From positions 1 through 32,613 of the forward strand of contig DASRQW010000156.1 in assembly GCA_035696245.1 (NCBI GenBank): 32,613 nucleotides of DNA. Direction: 5' to 3'. The DNA comes from Longimicrobiaceae bacterium. Its GTDB lineage: Bacteria; Gemmatimonadota; Gemmatimonadetes; Longimicrobiales; Longimicrobiaceae. Positions within the stretch are counted from its first letter, which is position 1. Every line of letters starts with the position of its first letter. Below, one piece after another: positions 7,450 through 13,716 of the stretch. Position numbers and translations under genes: made by a program. The notes under the pieces were generated by a model. The model made no database searches. It had not been told where the DNA came from and saw nothing but the letters and a program-made list of their open reading frames with translations.

Positions 7450-8613
7450 TCAGGATGCGGCGGCAGATGTGGGCGCGGCGGGATGGTCCGCCGGGTGCTC
7501 GGCCAGCGCGTCGGCGATTGGGGATGTGCCGGTGAGCGCGAGCTGGGCGGCGGCGCGGCCGCAGAGGGCGCCGACCACGTTGCCCGTGCCGCGGTAGCCG
7601 CCGGCAGCCCAGACGCGCGGGCGGACCTCGTCGAGCACGGGCAGTAGCGTGGACGAGTAGCCGACCGATGCGGCCCAGCGGTGCGTAACCGTTGCACGGA
7701 CGCCGATGGTTTCGCGGAGGAAGCGCTCGAGGAGCGACTGCATGAAGTCGGTGGGCTCGGCGGCGTGGGTCCACTCCGCGTCGAGGGCGTGGTCGCGGAA
7801 GCCGCCCAGGGTCACGCGGCCGTCCGGGAGCTGCTGCCAATACTCGTAGCCGTAGCGCGAATAGACGGGGCGGGGGATGGAGACCTCCGGCGCGGGCCCC
7901 GTGGCGAGCATCTGCAGGCGTGCGGTGCGGACGCGGCCCTCCAGCTCGGGGAGGAGGCGCTCCAGCCGCCCATCTACCGCGACGATGACGGCGCCGCAGC
8001 GGATGGTGCCGGCGGGCGTGGCGACAGCAGCTCCCGAGATGGAGACGGCGGGCGAGTGCTCGAAGAGGCGCGCACCAGCGGCGATGGCGCGGGTCGCGAG
8101 CGTGCGGCAGCGGCGTAGCGGCTGGAACGATGCATCGAGCGGGAAGAGCAGGCCGCGGCCTTCCGGCCCCTCATACGGCTCCACCGGCAGCCCGTCGGCG
8201 CGCATGGCGGCGAGCTGGGCGTCGCAGTCCGCGGCCTCGTCTGCCGAGGCGGCGACGCGGAGGGAGCCGGTGCGGCGTACCGCGTCCGGCGTTTCGGCGG
8301 CGATGCGCTCCAGCTCGTCTATCGTCAGGCGGTAGATGCGGGCGGCCCGCTCGCGCCCCAGCTCCCGCGCCGCGTCGTGGTGGAACGCGGCGATGCCCGC
8401 CAGCAGGAAGCCGCCGTTGCGCCCAGCCGCGCCCCCGCCCACCATCCCCGCGTCGATCCCCACCACGCTCGCGCCAACCCCCAGCAGCTCGCCGGCGGCG
8501 GAGAGGCCGGAGCCGCCCAGGCCGACGACGCACACGTCCGCCGTGACGTCGCCCTCCAGCCGCGGCAGGGGCGTCCACGGTGCATCGTCCCACACGGGCA
8601 CGTTGTCGGTCAT
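7450..8613 (-). CDS. FAD-dependent oxidoreductase, DadA/glycine oxidase-like
   Basis: The chosen ATG at 8613 gives 387 residues. The N-terminus has the Rossmann dinucleotide motif DVCVVGLGGSGLSAA (GLGGSG at 31-36) and the second signature GRNGGFL (64-70), typical of the DAO fold. The C-terminus has the FAD-binding stretch VWAAGGYRGTGN with a preceding LPVLDE. The family oxidises primary or secondary amines or amino acids, passing electrons via FAD to oxygen or quinone; substrate unknown. The frame stays open far upstream, but the extra sequence is low-complexity and overlaps the divergent exonuclease gene, so it is rejected. No signal peptide, so likely cytosolic or membrane-peripheral. It is divergent from the exonuclease with a 276-bp gap. 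Confidence 0.88.
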   Translation of the reverse strand: MTDNVPVWDDAPWTPLPRLEGDVTADVCVVGLGGSGLSAAGELLGVGASVVGIDAGMVGGGAAGRNGGFLLAGIAAFHHDAARELGRERAARIYRLTIDELERIAAETPDAVRRTGSLRVAASADEAADCDAQLAAMRADGLPVEPYEGPEGRGLLFPLDASFQPLRRCRTLATRAIAAGARLFEHSPAVSISGAAVATPAGTIRCGAVIVAVDGRLERLLPELEGRVRTARLQMLATGPAPEVSIPRPVYSRYGYEYWQQLPDGRVTLGGFRDHALDAEWTHAAEPTDFMQSLLERFLRETIGVRATVTHRWAASVGYSSTLLPVLDEVRPRVWAAGGYRGTGNVVGALCGRAAAQLALTGTSPIADALAEHPADHPAAPTSAAAS

Positions 8614-8791
8614 CGTCCGTCGGTCGGGGGAAGGCGGGGCCGGTGAGATCGATCGCATCTCACGCATCGGCGGAGATGGCGGGGCGGCCGGTATGTTCAT
8701 CGCTCGCGGCGGCGGATGCAAGGCCGGGGCACATCTACCGACCTTCGCCGGGCGGACGCCGCTCATCTGCCGAAGCTCTGTCGACACGCCG

Positions 8792-8819
8792 CGGGAGATG
8801 GACGGCCGCGCATCTCCCG
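8792..8819. repeat. CGGGAGATG/CATCTCCCG palindromic repeat
   Basis: A perfect 9-bp inverted repeat (8792-8800 and 8811-8819) surrounds a 10-nt loop containing ACGGCCG. A close copy, with the same ACGGCCG loop core, lies at 26892-26919. It sits in the divergent gap between the oxidoreductase and the exonuclease. Confidence 0.65.
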
Positions 8820-8889
8820 AGCGTCTGCGCGGTGCGAAAACTGCGCGAAGGGCGGCGGACGGGGCGCGGACCAGACCACCGGGAGAGCG

Positions 8890-10029
8890 ATGCTGCGGCT
8901 GACGGAGAGGGGGCTGTTCTGCGAGGCGGGCGACTTCTACATCGACCCGTGGCAGCCTGTGGACCGCGCGGTCATCACCCACGCCCACGGCGACCACCTG
9001 CGCTGGGGCTGCCGCCGCTACCTGGGCTCGCGCGAGGGCGAACGGGTGATGCGCACGCGCCTGGGCAGCGGCGCGCACGTGCAGACGGTGGAGTACGGGC
9101 AGGCGCTCACGGTGCGCGGGGTGCGCATCTCGCTGCACCCGGCGGGGCACATCCTGGGCTCGGCGCAGGTGCGCGTGGAGCACCGCGGCCATGTGTGGGT
9201 GGTGAGCGGCGACTACAAGACCGAGCCGGACCCCACCTGCACGCCGTTCGAGCCGGTGCGCTGCCACGGCTTCGTGACGGAGAGCACGTTCGGGCTGCCC
9301 ATCTACCGGTGGGCGCCGCAGCAGCAGGTGTTCGACCACATCAACGCCTGGTGGCGCGCCAACCAGGAGGCCGGCAAGGCGAGCGTCCTGTTCGGCTACG
9401 CCCTGGGCAAGGCGCAGCGGATGCTAGCGGGGCTGGACCCGTCCATCGGGCCGATCTTCGCGCACGGGGCCACGGAGAAGCTGAACCGCGACTACCGCGC
9501 GAGCGGCGTGGAGCTGCCCCCCAGCCGCTACGTGGGCGAGGCGGAGAAGGGCACCGACTGGAGCCGGGCGATGATCCTGGCGCCGCCTTCCGCCAACGGC
9601 ACGCCGTGGATGCGGCGCTTCGGCGCGGTGTCCACCGGCTTCGGGAGCGGGTGGATGCGCATTCGCGGCGCCCGCCGACGCCGCTCGGTGGATCGCGGCT
9701 TCGTGCTCTCGGACCACGTGGACTGGCCGTCGCTCCTCGCGTCGGTCGACGCGACGGGGGCGGAGACGGTGTGGGTCACGCACGGCTACCGCGAGCCCGT
9801 GGTCCGCTGGCTGCGCGACCGCGGCCTGCGCGCCGAAGCCATCGCCAGCCGCTGGGAAGGCGAATCCGACGAGGCCGACGTCGCCGTCACGACCGACGCC
9901 GCGGCAGCAGACGCAGTCGCGGACGAGACGGTGCAAGGCGTGTCGGGAGATGCCGAGACTTCGGCCGCAACTGCATCTCCCCAGACGATGGCCGAAGAGG
10001 ACGTGCCGGATTTCGCGGAGGAGGGGTGA
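8890..10029 (+). CDS. Ligase-associated DNA exonuclease (MBL/beta-CASP fold)
   Basis: The 379-residue protein starts at ATG 8890. It has the metallo-beta-lactamase metal motif THAHGDH (30-36) near the N-terminus, HPAGHILGSAQV, SGDYK and the beta-CASP-like ESTFGLPIYRW. The start MLRLTERGLF fits the family of nucleases found beside ATP-dependent ligases and Lhr-like helicases (ligase-associated exonuclease, TIGR04122-type), thought to act in DNA damage repair. The ligase lies downstream on the same strand, though 355 bp away and separated by repeats. Oddity: the last 50 or so residues (from about 327) are low-complexity Ala/Asp/Thr/Glu and encode a GGGAGATGC/GCATCTCCC palindrome (9945-9981), so the tail may derive from an inserted repeat. 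The in-frame extension upstream of 8890 is low complexity and was not used. Confidence 0.9.
   Translation: MLRLTERGLFCEAGDFYIDPWQPVDRAVITHAHGDHLRWGCRRYLGSREGERVMRTRLGSGAHVQTVEYGQALTVRGVRISLHPAGHILGSAQVRVEHRGHVWVVSGDYKTEPDPTCTPFEPVRCHGFVTESTFGLPIYRWAPQQQVFDHINAWWRANQEAGKASVLFGYALGKAQRMLAGLDPSIGPIFAHGATEKLNRDYRASGVELPPSRYVGEAEKGTDWSRAMILAPPSANGTPWMRRFGAVSTGFGSGWMRIRGARRRRSVDRGFVLSDHVDWPSLLASVDATGAETVWVTHGYREPVVRWLRDRGLRAEAIASRWEGESDEADVAVTTDAAAADAVADETVQGVSGDAETSAATASPQTMAEEDVPDFAEEG
9945..9981. repeat. GGGAGATGC/GCATCTCCC palindrome inside the exonuclease 3' end
   Basis: A perfect 9-bp inverted repeat (9945-9953 with 9973-9981) is separated by 19 nt containing CGGCCG. It is the same arm sequence as the intergenic copies at 8792 and 16519, but here it is translated. 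Confidence 0.6.
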
Positions 10030-10048
10030 TGCGGAGACGACATGCCTG

Positions 10049-10096
10049 GCGGTTGAAACCGCGGCAACAACTTCGCAAAGTCCGCCTTCGCGGACT
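10049..10096. repeat. Pair of short hairpins after the exonuclease
   Basis: GCGGTT-GA-AACCGC (10049-10062) and AGTCCGC-CTTC-GCGGACT (10079-10096) are both perfect. They open the 355-bp gap 10030-10384 and could act as a weak terminator or as REP-like repeats; no T-run follows. Confidence 0.5.
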
Positions 10097-10148
10097 AACC
10101 CCGAAGCCTTCGGCGCGACCGGAGCCCGGCTGCGCGATGATGCATCGA

Positions 10149-10209
10149 CAACCCTCTCCCACGCAGTTTGTGGGGGAGGGTGCCGAGCCTAGGCGAGGCG
10201 GGAGGGGGC
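10149..10209 (+). repeat. 60-bp REP-like repeat, copy A
   Basis: Begins CAACCCTCTCCCACGCAGTT and ends GGCGGGAGGGGGC. It matches copy B (10321-10380) over its whole length with about ten differences. Complementary CCCTC and GAGGG blocks let each copy fold. Confidence 0.65.
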
Positions 10210-10320
10210 GTCGTGGGCGCCACGCACCGCCGGGAATCACCCGCAGGGAGGCAACGCCACAGCCTCACCGGGTTGAGTTCCGCGCGCGCTTCAGCTTCCA
10301 CGCATCGCGCGGAGCCAACC

Positions 10321-10380
10321 CAACCCTCCGCCAGGCAGTTTTGGGGGAGGGTAGCGAGCCTGGGCGAGCTGGGAGGGGGC
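10321..10380 (+). repeat. 60-bp REP-like repeat, copy B
   Basis: Begins CAACCCTCCGCCAGGCAGTT and ends just 4 bp before the ligase start codon, so its GGGAGGGGGC end probably supplies the ribosome binding site for the ligase. Direct repeat of copy A at 10149. Confidence 0.65.
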
Positions 10381-10384
10381 TCCG

Positions 10385-11983
10385 TTGAGAGCCTTCGCCG
10401 AGCTGTACGCCGCGCTGGACGAGACCACCAAGACGAACGAGAAGGTGGATGCGCTGGCGCGCTACTTCGCCGCCGTGCCGCCGGAAGACGCGGCGTGGGC
10501 GGTGCACTTCCTGAGCGGGAGGCGGCCCAAGCGGCTGGTGGGCTCGCGCAAGCTGACCGAGTGGGCGATGGAGGCCACGGGCACGCCGGACTGGCTGTTC
10601 GTGGAGTGCTACGAGGCCGTGGGCGACCTGGCGGAGACCATCGCCCTGCTCCTCCCGCCGTCGGGCGCATCGAGCGACCTGCCGCTGCGGCACTGGGTGG
10701 AGGAGCGCCTGCTGCCGCTGAAGGGCGAGGACGAGGCCACGCAACGCAGCGAGCTGCTGCGCGCCTGGGCGGAGCTGGACGGGCCGCAGGCGTACGTGTG
10801 GAACAAGCTGATCACCGGCAGCTTCCGCGTGGGCGTGTCGCAGAGCCTGGTGGTGCGCGCGCTGGGCCGCGTGAGCGGCGTGGACGAGGCCGCCGTCGCG
10901 CACCGCCTGATGGGCGCATGGGAGCCCACGGCGGAGTTCTACGCGCGTCTGCTGGGCGCGGACACGACCGACGCGGACGTGAGCCGGCCGTATCCCTTCT
11001 ACCTGGCCTACCCGCTGGAGGCGGAGCCGGAGACGCTGGGCGAGGCGGCGGAGTGGCAGGTGGAGTGGAAGTGGGACGGCATCCGCGCGCAGGTCGTCCG
11101 GCGCCGCGGCTGCACGTACATCTGGTCGCGCGGCGAGGAGCTGATCACCGAGCGGTTCCCGGAGCTGGAGCAGGCGTCCGCGTTCCTGCCGGACGGCACG
11201 GTGCTGGACGGCGAGATCTTGCCGTGGATGGACGGCGCGCCGATGCCTTTCGCGCAGCTCCAGCGCCGCATCGGGCGGAAGGTGCTGGGGCCGAAGATAT
11301 TGGCCGAGGTGCCCGTGGTGCTCGTCGCGTACGACCTGCTGGAGCTTGGCGGCGACGACGTGCGCGAGCGGCCGATGGCGTGGCGGCGAGAGAGGTTGGC
11401 GGAGCTTCTCGCGTCGCTTCCGTCCGCCGCGGCGGCGCGGATGCCGCTGTCCCCGATGGTGGATGCGGGCGATTGGGACGGGATCCGCACCGCCTTCCGC
11501 GGCTCGCGCGAGGTGCGGGCGGAGGGGCTGATGCTGAAGCGCGCCGACTCGCCGTATCGCGTGGGGCGGCGGCGGGGCGACTGGTGGAAGTGGAAGGTGG
11601 AGCCGTTCACCATCGACGCGGTTCTCATCTACGCTCAGCGCGGGCACGGCCGGCGCGCATCGCTCTACACCGACTACACGTTCGGCGTGTGGGACGGGGA
11701 CCAGCTCGTCCCGTTCGCCAAGGCGTACTCCGGCCTGACCGACGAGGAGATCCGGCGCGTGGACTCGTTCGTGCGGCGCAACACGCTGCAAAAGTTCGGG
11801 CCCGTGCGCACCGTGAAGCCGGAGCTGGTGTTCGAGCTGGCGTTCGAGGGCATCCAGCGCTCGCCGCGCCACAAGTCCGGCGTGGCGGTGCGCTTCCCGC
11901 GAATGGTCCGCTGGCGCACGGACAAGAAGCCCGAAGACGCGGACTCGCTCCAGCAGATCGTGGACATGCTGGGGGATGGATGA
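10385..11983 (+). CDS. ATP-dependent DNA ligase (ligase-associated cluster type)
   Basis: This is a 532-residue ligase starting at TTG 10385, placed directly after a GGGAGGGGG stretch. The N-terminal domain (about 1-200) includes KLITGSFRVGVSQ typical of archaeal/eukaryal-type ligases. The adenylation motif is EWKWDGIR with catalytic Lys K229 (KxDG). Further motifs are LDGEI, VVLVAYDLLELGG, EGLMLKRADSPY (motif IV) and WWKWKVEP (motif V); the OB-fold domain follows with LVFELAFEGIQRSPRHKSGVAVRFPRM. It joins nicks using ATP. Size and features fit the ligases that accompany an MBL exonuclease and a DEXH helicase in a DNA repair cluster. Its stop overlaps the start of a thioredoxin-like gene by 4 nt (ATGA), indicating one operon. 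Confidence 0.93.
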   Translation: MRAFAELYAALDETTKTNEKVDALARYFAAVPPEDAAWAVHFLSGRRPKRLVGSRKLTEWAMEATGTPDWLFVECYEAVGDLAETIALLLPPSGASSDLPLRHWVEERLLPLKGEDEATQRSELLRAWAELDGPQAYVWNKLITGSFRVGVSQSLVVRALGRVSGVDEAAVAHRLMGAWEPTAEFYARLLGADTTDADVSRPYPFYLAYPLEAEPETLGEAAEWQVEWKWDGIRAQVVRRRGCTYIWSRGEELITERFPELEQASAFLPDGTVLDGEILPWMDGAPMPFAQLQRRIGRKVLGPKILAEVPVVLVAYDLLELGGDDVRERPMAWRRERLAELLASLPSAAAARMPLSPMVDAGDWDGIRTAFRGSREVRAEGLMLKRADSPYRVGRRRGDWWKWKVEPFTIDAVLIYAQRGHGRRASLYTDYTFGVWDGDQLVPFAKAYSGLTDEEIRRVDSFVRRNTLQKFGPVRTVKPELVFELAFEGIQRSPRHKSGVAVRFPRMVRWRTDKKPEDADSLQQIVDMLGDG

Positions 11984-12318
11984 GCGGCGGCGCGGCGGCC
12001 TCTCCATCGCGGGACAACACTCAGCCGGGAGATGCCGTGCAGCTCGTGTATCTGAGGGCGGACTGGTGCGGCGTGTGCCACGAGAAGACGCCCGTGGCGG
12101 AGGAGATCGCCCGCACCATGGGCGTGCCGCTGGAGATGCTCGATGCCGACCGCGAGCCCGAGAAGGCGCGCGCCGAGGCACTGCGCATCCGCCAGGTGCC
12201 CACGCTCGCGCTGGTGGACGGCGACCGCATCCGCTTCCGCCTCGTCGGCGAGATGATCACCGCCGATAACGTCGCCCGCCTCACCGAGATGACCGAACGA
12301 ACGCCCCCGCCAGCCTGA
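11980..12318 (+). CDS. Thioredoxin-like protein coupled to the DNA ligase
   Basis: The ATG at 11980 overlaps the ligase stop in ATGA, and the product has 112 residues. After a short low-complexity N-terminus comes a thioredoxin core: VYLRADWCGVC (C30 and C33, a CxxC redox motif), followed by a helix, a beta strand VPLEMLDADRE, and the cis-proline segment RQVPTLALVDG (P74). These support a functional thiol-disulfide fold. There is no signal peptide, so it is cytosolic. The gap to the next gene contains a strong terminator (12565-12608). The partner is unknown; translational coupling to a ligase suggests a redox role in repair or simple operon hitchhiking. An inner GTG (12037) is an alternative start. 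Confidence 0.85.
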   Translation: MSGGAAASPSRDNTQPGDAVQLVYLRADWCGVCHEKTPVAEEIARTMGVPLEMLDADREPEKARAEALRIRQVPTLALVDGDRIRFRLVGEMITADNVARLTEMTERTPPPA

Positions 12319-12516
12319 CGATCCTCGCCCCGATGAACCCCGCGAGGAAGTTCCGACGCGTATGGGTGCGATTCATCGCATCCGCTCCGCTTCAGATGGC
12401 GGCGGTGACGCGGAATCGGTCGATCCCGACGTCGTGATCGGGGTGGGACGAGATCGACACGTCGATAGATCGTAGCCTATGACGCATCCGGAGACTCGGT
12501 GCGGTCGGAGCCCGCC

Positions 12517-12546
12517 CGAAGGCCGCTGCGCGGCCTGCTGCGGAGA
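12517..12546 (+). repeat. Dispersed GAAGRCC/GGCC intergenic repeat, copy 3
   Basis: CGAAGGCCGCTGCGCGGCC begins the element, which continues TGCTGCGGAGA. It matches copies at 6391 and 7385. It lies in the 324-bp gap 12319-12642; the first 200 bp of that gap show nothing recognisable. Confidence 0.5.
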
Positions 12547-12564
12547 GGATGGCGAGGTCCTGAG

Positions 12565-12608
12565 GAAAACGAGAAGGGCGGCCGTGAGTGGCCGCCCTTC
12601 TCGTTTTC
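12565..12608. terminator. Bidirectional terminator between thioredoxin and convergent small gene
   Basis: A perfect 19-bp stem (GAAAACGAGAAGGGCGGCC at 12565-12583 with its complement at 12590-12608) has a 6-nt loop (GTGAGT). The AAAAC/GTTTT ends provide U-tracts in both directions. Confidence 0.85.
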
Positions 12609-12642
12609 TCGATCGATCCACATCCACAGTCGGTGCCGGAAT

Positions 12643-13035
12643 CTACCGGCGGGGTCGAAGGACGGTGTCCGGGACGAAGCCGACGACGCCCTGCGTGGCC
12701 TTGCCGGCGAACACCGCCGAGATGCCGCCGTCCACCGGCTCGACCCAGGCGGAGTCGCCGCGGGCGAGGTGGCCCGTGGTGTAGACGCCGTAGGTCACGT
12801 CCACGTCGCGGCGGGCCCAGCGCACCTCGCGGCCGGTCACCGGCACGTCGTCGCTGTACTGCACGCGCAGCACCTTGCCCAGCAGCACCCCGATGGCGAG
12901 CACGAGGATGATGGCGATCAAGCACCCCAGCACCAGGATGCCATCCTCGTTCGCCACCACCGAATGCCGGCGGGACGCGTCGTGGCGGGCACCGGCTTCG
13001 CCCTGTGCGGGCGCGGTCGGGAGATGCAGGGGCAC
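12643..13035 (-). CDS. Single-pass membrane protein of unknown function
   Basis: This 130-residue protein has a polar, low-complexity N-terminus (about 1-30), one clear transmembrane helix (ILVLGCLIAIILVLAIGVLLG, about 33-53) and a soluble C-terminal domain of about 75 residues (with RRDVDVTYGVYTTGHLARGDSAWVEPVDG) probably rich in beta strands. I recognise no family. The first 30 codons contain the GGGAGATG repeat octamer at 13019, so the true start may be further in, near the residues just before the membrane helix. It is convergent with the thioredoxin gene and shares its bidirectional terminator. Confidence 0.6.
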   Translation of the reverse strand: MPLHLPTAPAQGEAGARHDASRRHSVVANEDGILVLGCLIAIILVLAIGVLLGKVLRVQYSDDVPVTGREVRWARRDVDVTYGVYTTGHLARGDSAWVEPVDGGISAVFAGKATQGVVGFVPDTVLRPRR

Positions 13036-13308
13036 GGACGTTCTCGGTATGACACGGGAGGCCCCGGCGGAAACGGCCGGCGGCGGGCGGAAGCACGGGC
13101 GGAGGAAACTACCCGCTCGGCCCCAGCGCCACCATCGGGGATTTCCCGACAGCCACTCCGGACGCGGCTGGAACGATCATCGACCGCCGATCATCATCTC
13201 CCGAACCGCTTGGAGGCGTACGGAGACGAGATCCCACTGCCGCTCATCGACCGAGATCGCCCGGCGGACCAAGCCACATCCACCAGGAACGCGGGCGAAA
13301 CAGAACTC
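13036..13308. other. Intergenic region upstream of the PadR-permease operon
   Basis: Divergent gap between the small membrane protein and PadR. It contains one CATCTCCCG octamer (13195-13203) and no gene with family signatures. Confidence 0.4.
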
Positions 13309-13338
13309 TTGACGGAGGAAACGCGGCGCACGCATATT
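13309..13338 (+). promoter_or_regulatory. Candidate promoter of the PadR-ADOP permease operon
   Basis: TTGACG (13309-13314) is followed after 18 bp by CATATT (13333-13338), five and four matches to the sigma70 consensus. Transcription would start about 30 bp upstream of the PadR start codon. The AT-rich stretch just after it could hold a PadR operator, but no clear palindrome was seen. Confidence 0.5.
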
Positions 13339-13377
13339 CCCTACAGAATCTCAGGGGAGAAACTGGAGGGGAGAACC

Positions 13378-13716
13378 GTGCCCGAGCAGATGCCGCTGGT
13401 GAAGGGAACGCTGGACCTGCTGGTGCTGCGGGCGCTGAGCTGGGGCCCCATGCACGGCTTCGAGATCACGTCGTGGCTGGAGGACCGCTCGCGCAGCGCC
13501 ATCGCCGTGGAGGACTCGGCGCTGTACCAGGCGCTGTACCGGCTGGAGGCGCGCGAGCTGGTTCAGGCGGCGTGGGGCGTGACGGAGAACAACCGGCGCG
13601 CCCGCTACTACACGGTCACGCCCGCCGGCCGCGCCCACCTGCTCGCCGAGACGGAGCGCTGGGTGCGCTACGCGGCCACGGTCACCGGCATCCTCACCGC
13701 CCCGGCCCCCACGTGA
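13378..13716 (+). CDS. PadR-family transcriptional regulator
   Basis: The GTG at 13378 follows GGAGGGGAGAACC, a good ribosome binding site, and yields 112 residues. The winged-helix domain begins at once: LVKGTLDLLVLRALSWGPMHGFEI (7-30), then AVEDSALYQALYRLEARELV and a wing with RRARYYTVTPAGRAHL. This is the compact PadR form (subfamily s2). PadR genes of this kind commonly precede ADOP permeases in Acidobacteriota and Gemmatimonadota. The stop overlaps the permease start by 4 nt (GTGA), so the two are translationally coupled and the regulator probably controls its own operon. The inducing signal is unknown. Confidence 0.93.
   Translation: MPEQMPLVKGTLDLLVLRALSWGPMHGFEITSWLEDRSRSAIAVEDSALYQALYRLEARELVQAAWGVTENNRRARYYTVTPAGRAHLLAETERWVRYAATVTGILTAPAPT

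Noticed and set aside
10168-11979. Long plus-strand frame running into the thioredoxin gene
   Set aside because: Overlaps the ligase out of frame; only its end from 11980 has family motifs, so the thioredoxin start was placed there.
10265-12181. 638-codon minus-strand open frame opposite the ligase
   Set aside because: His/Arg/Pro/Ala-rich with no domains; mirror of ligase codons.
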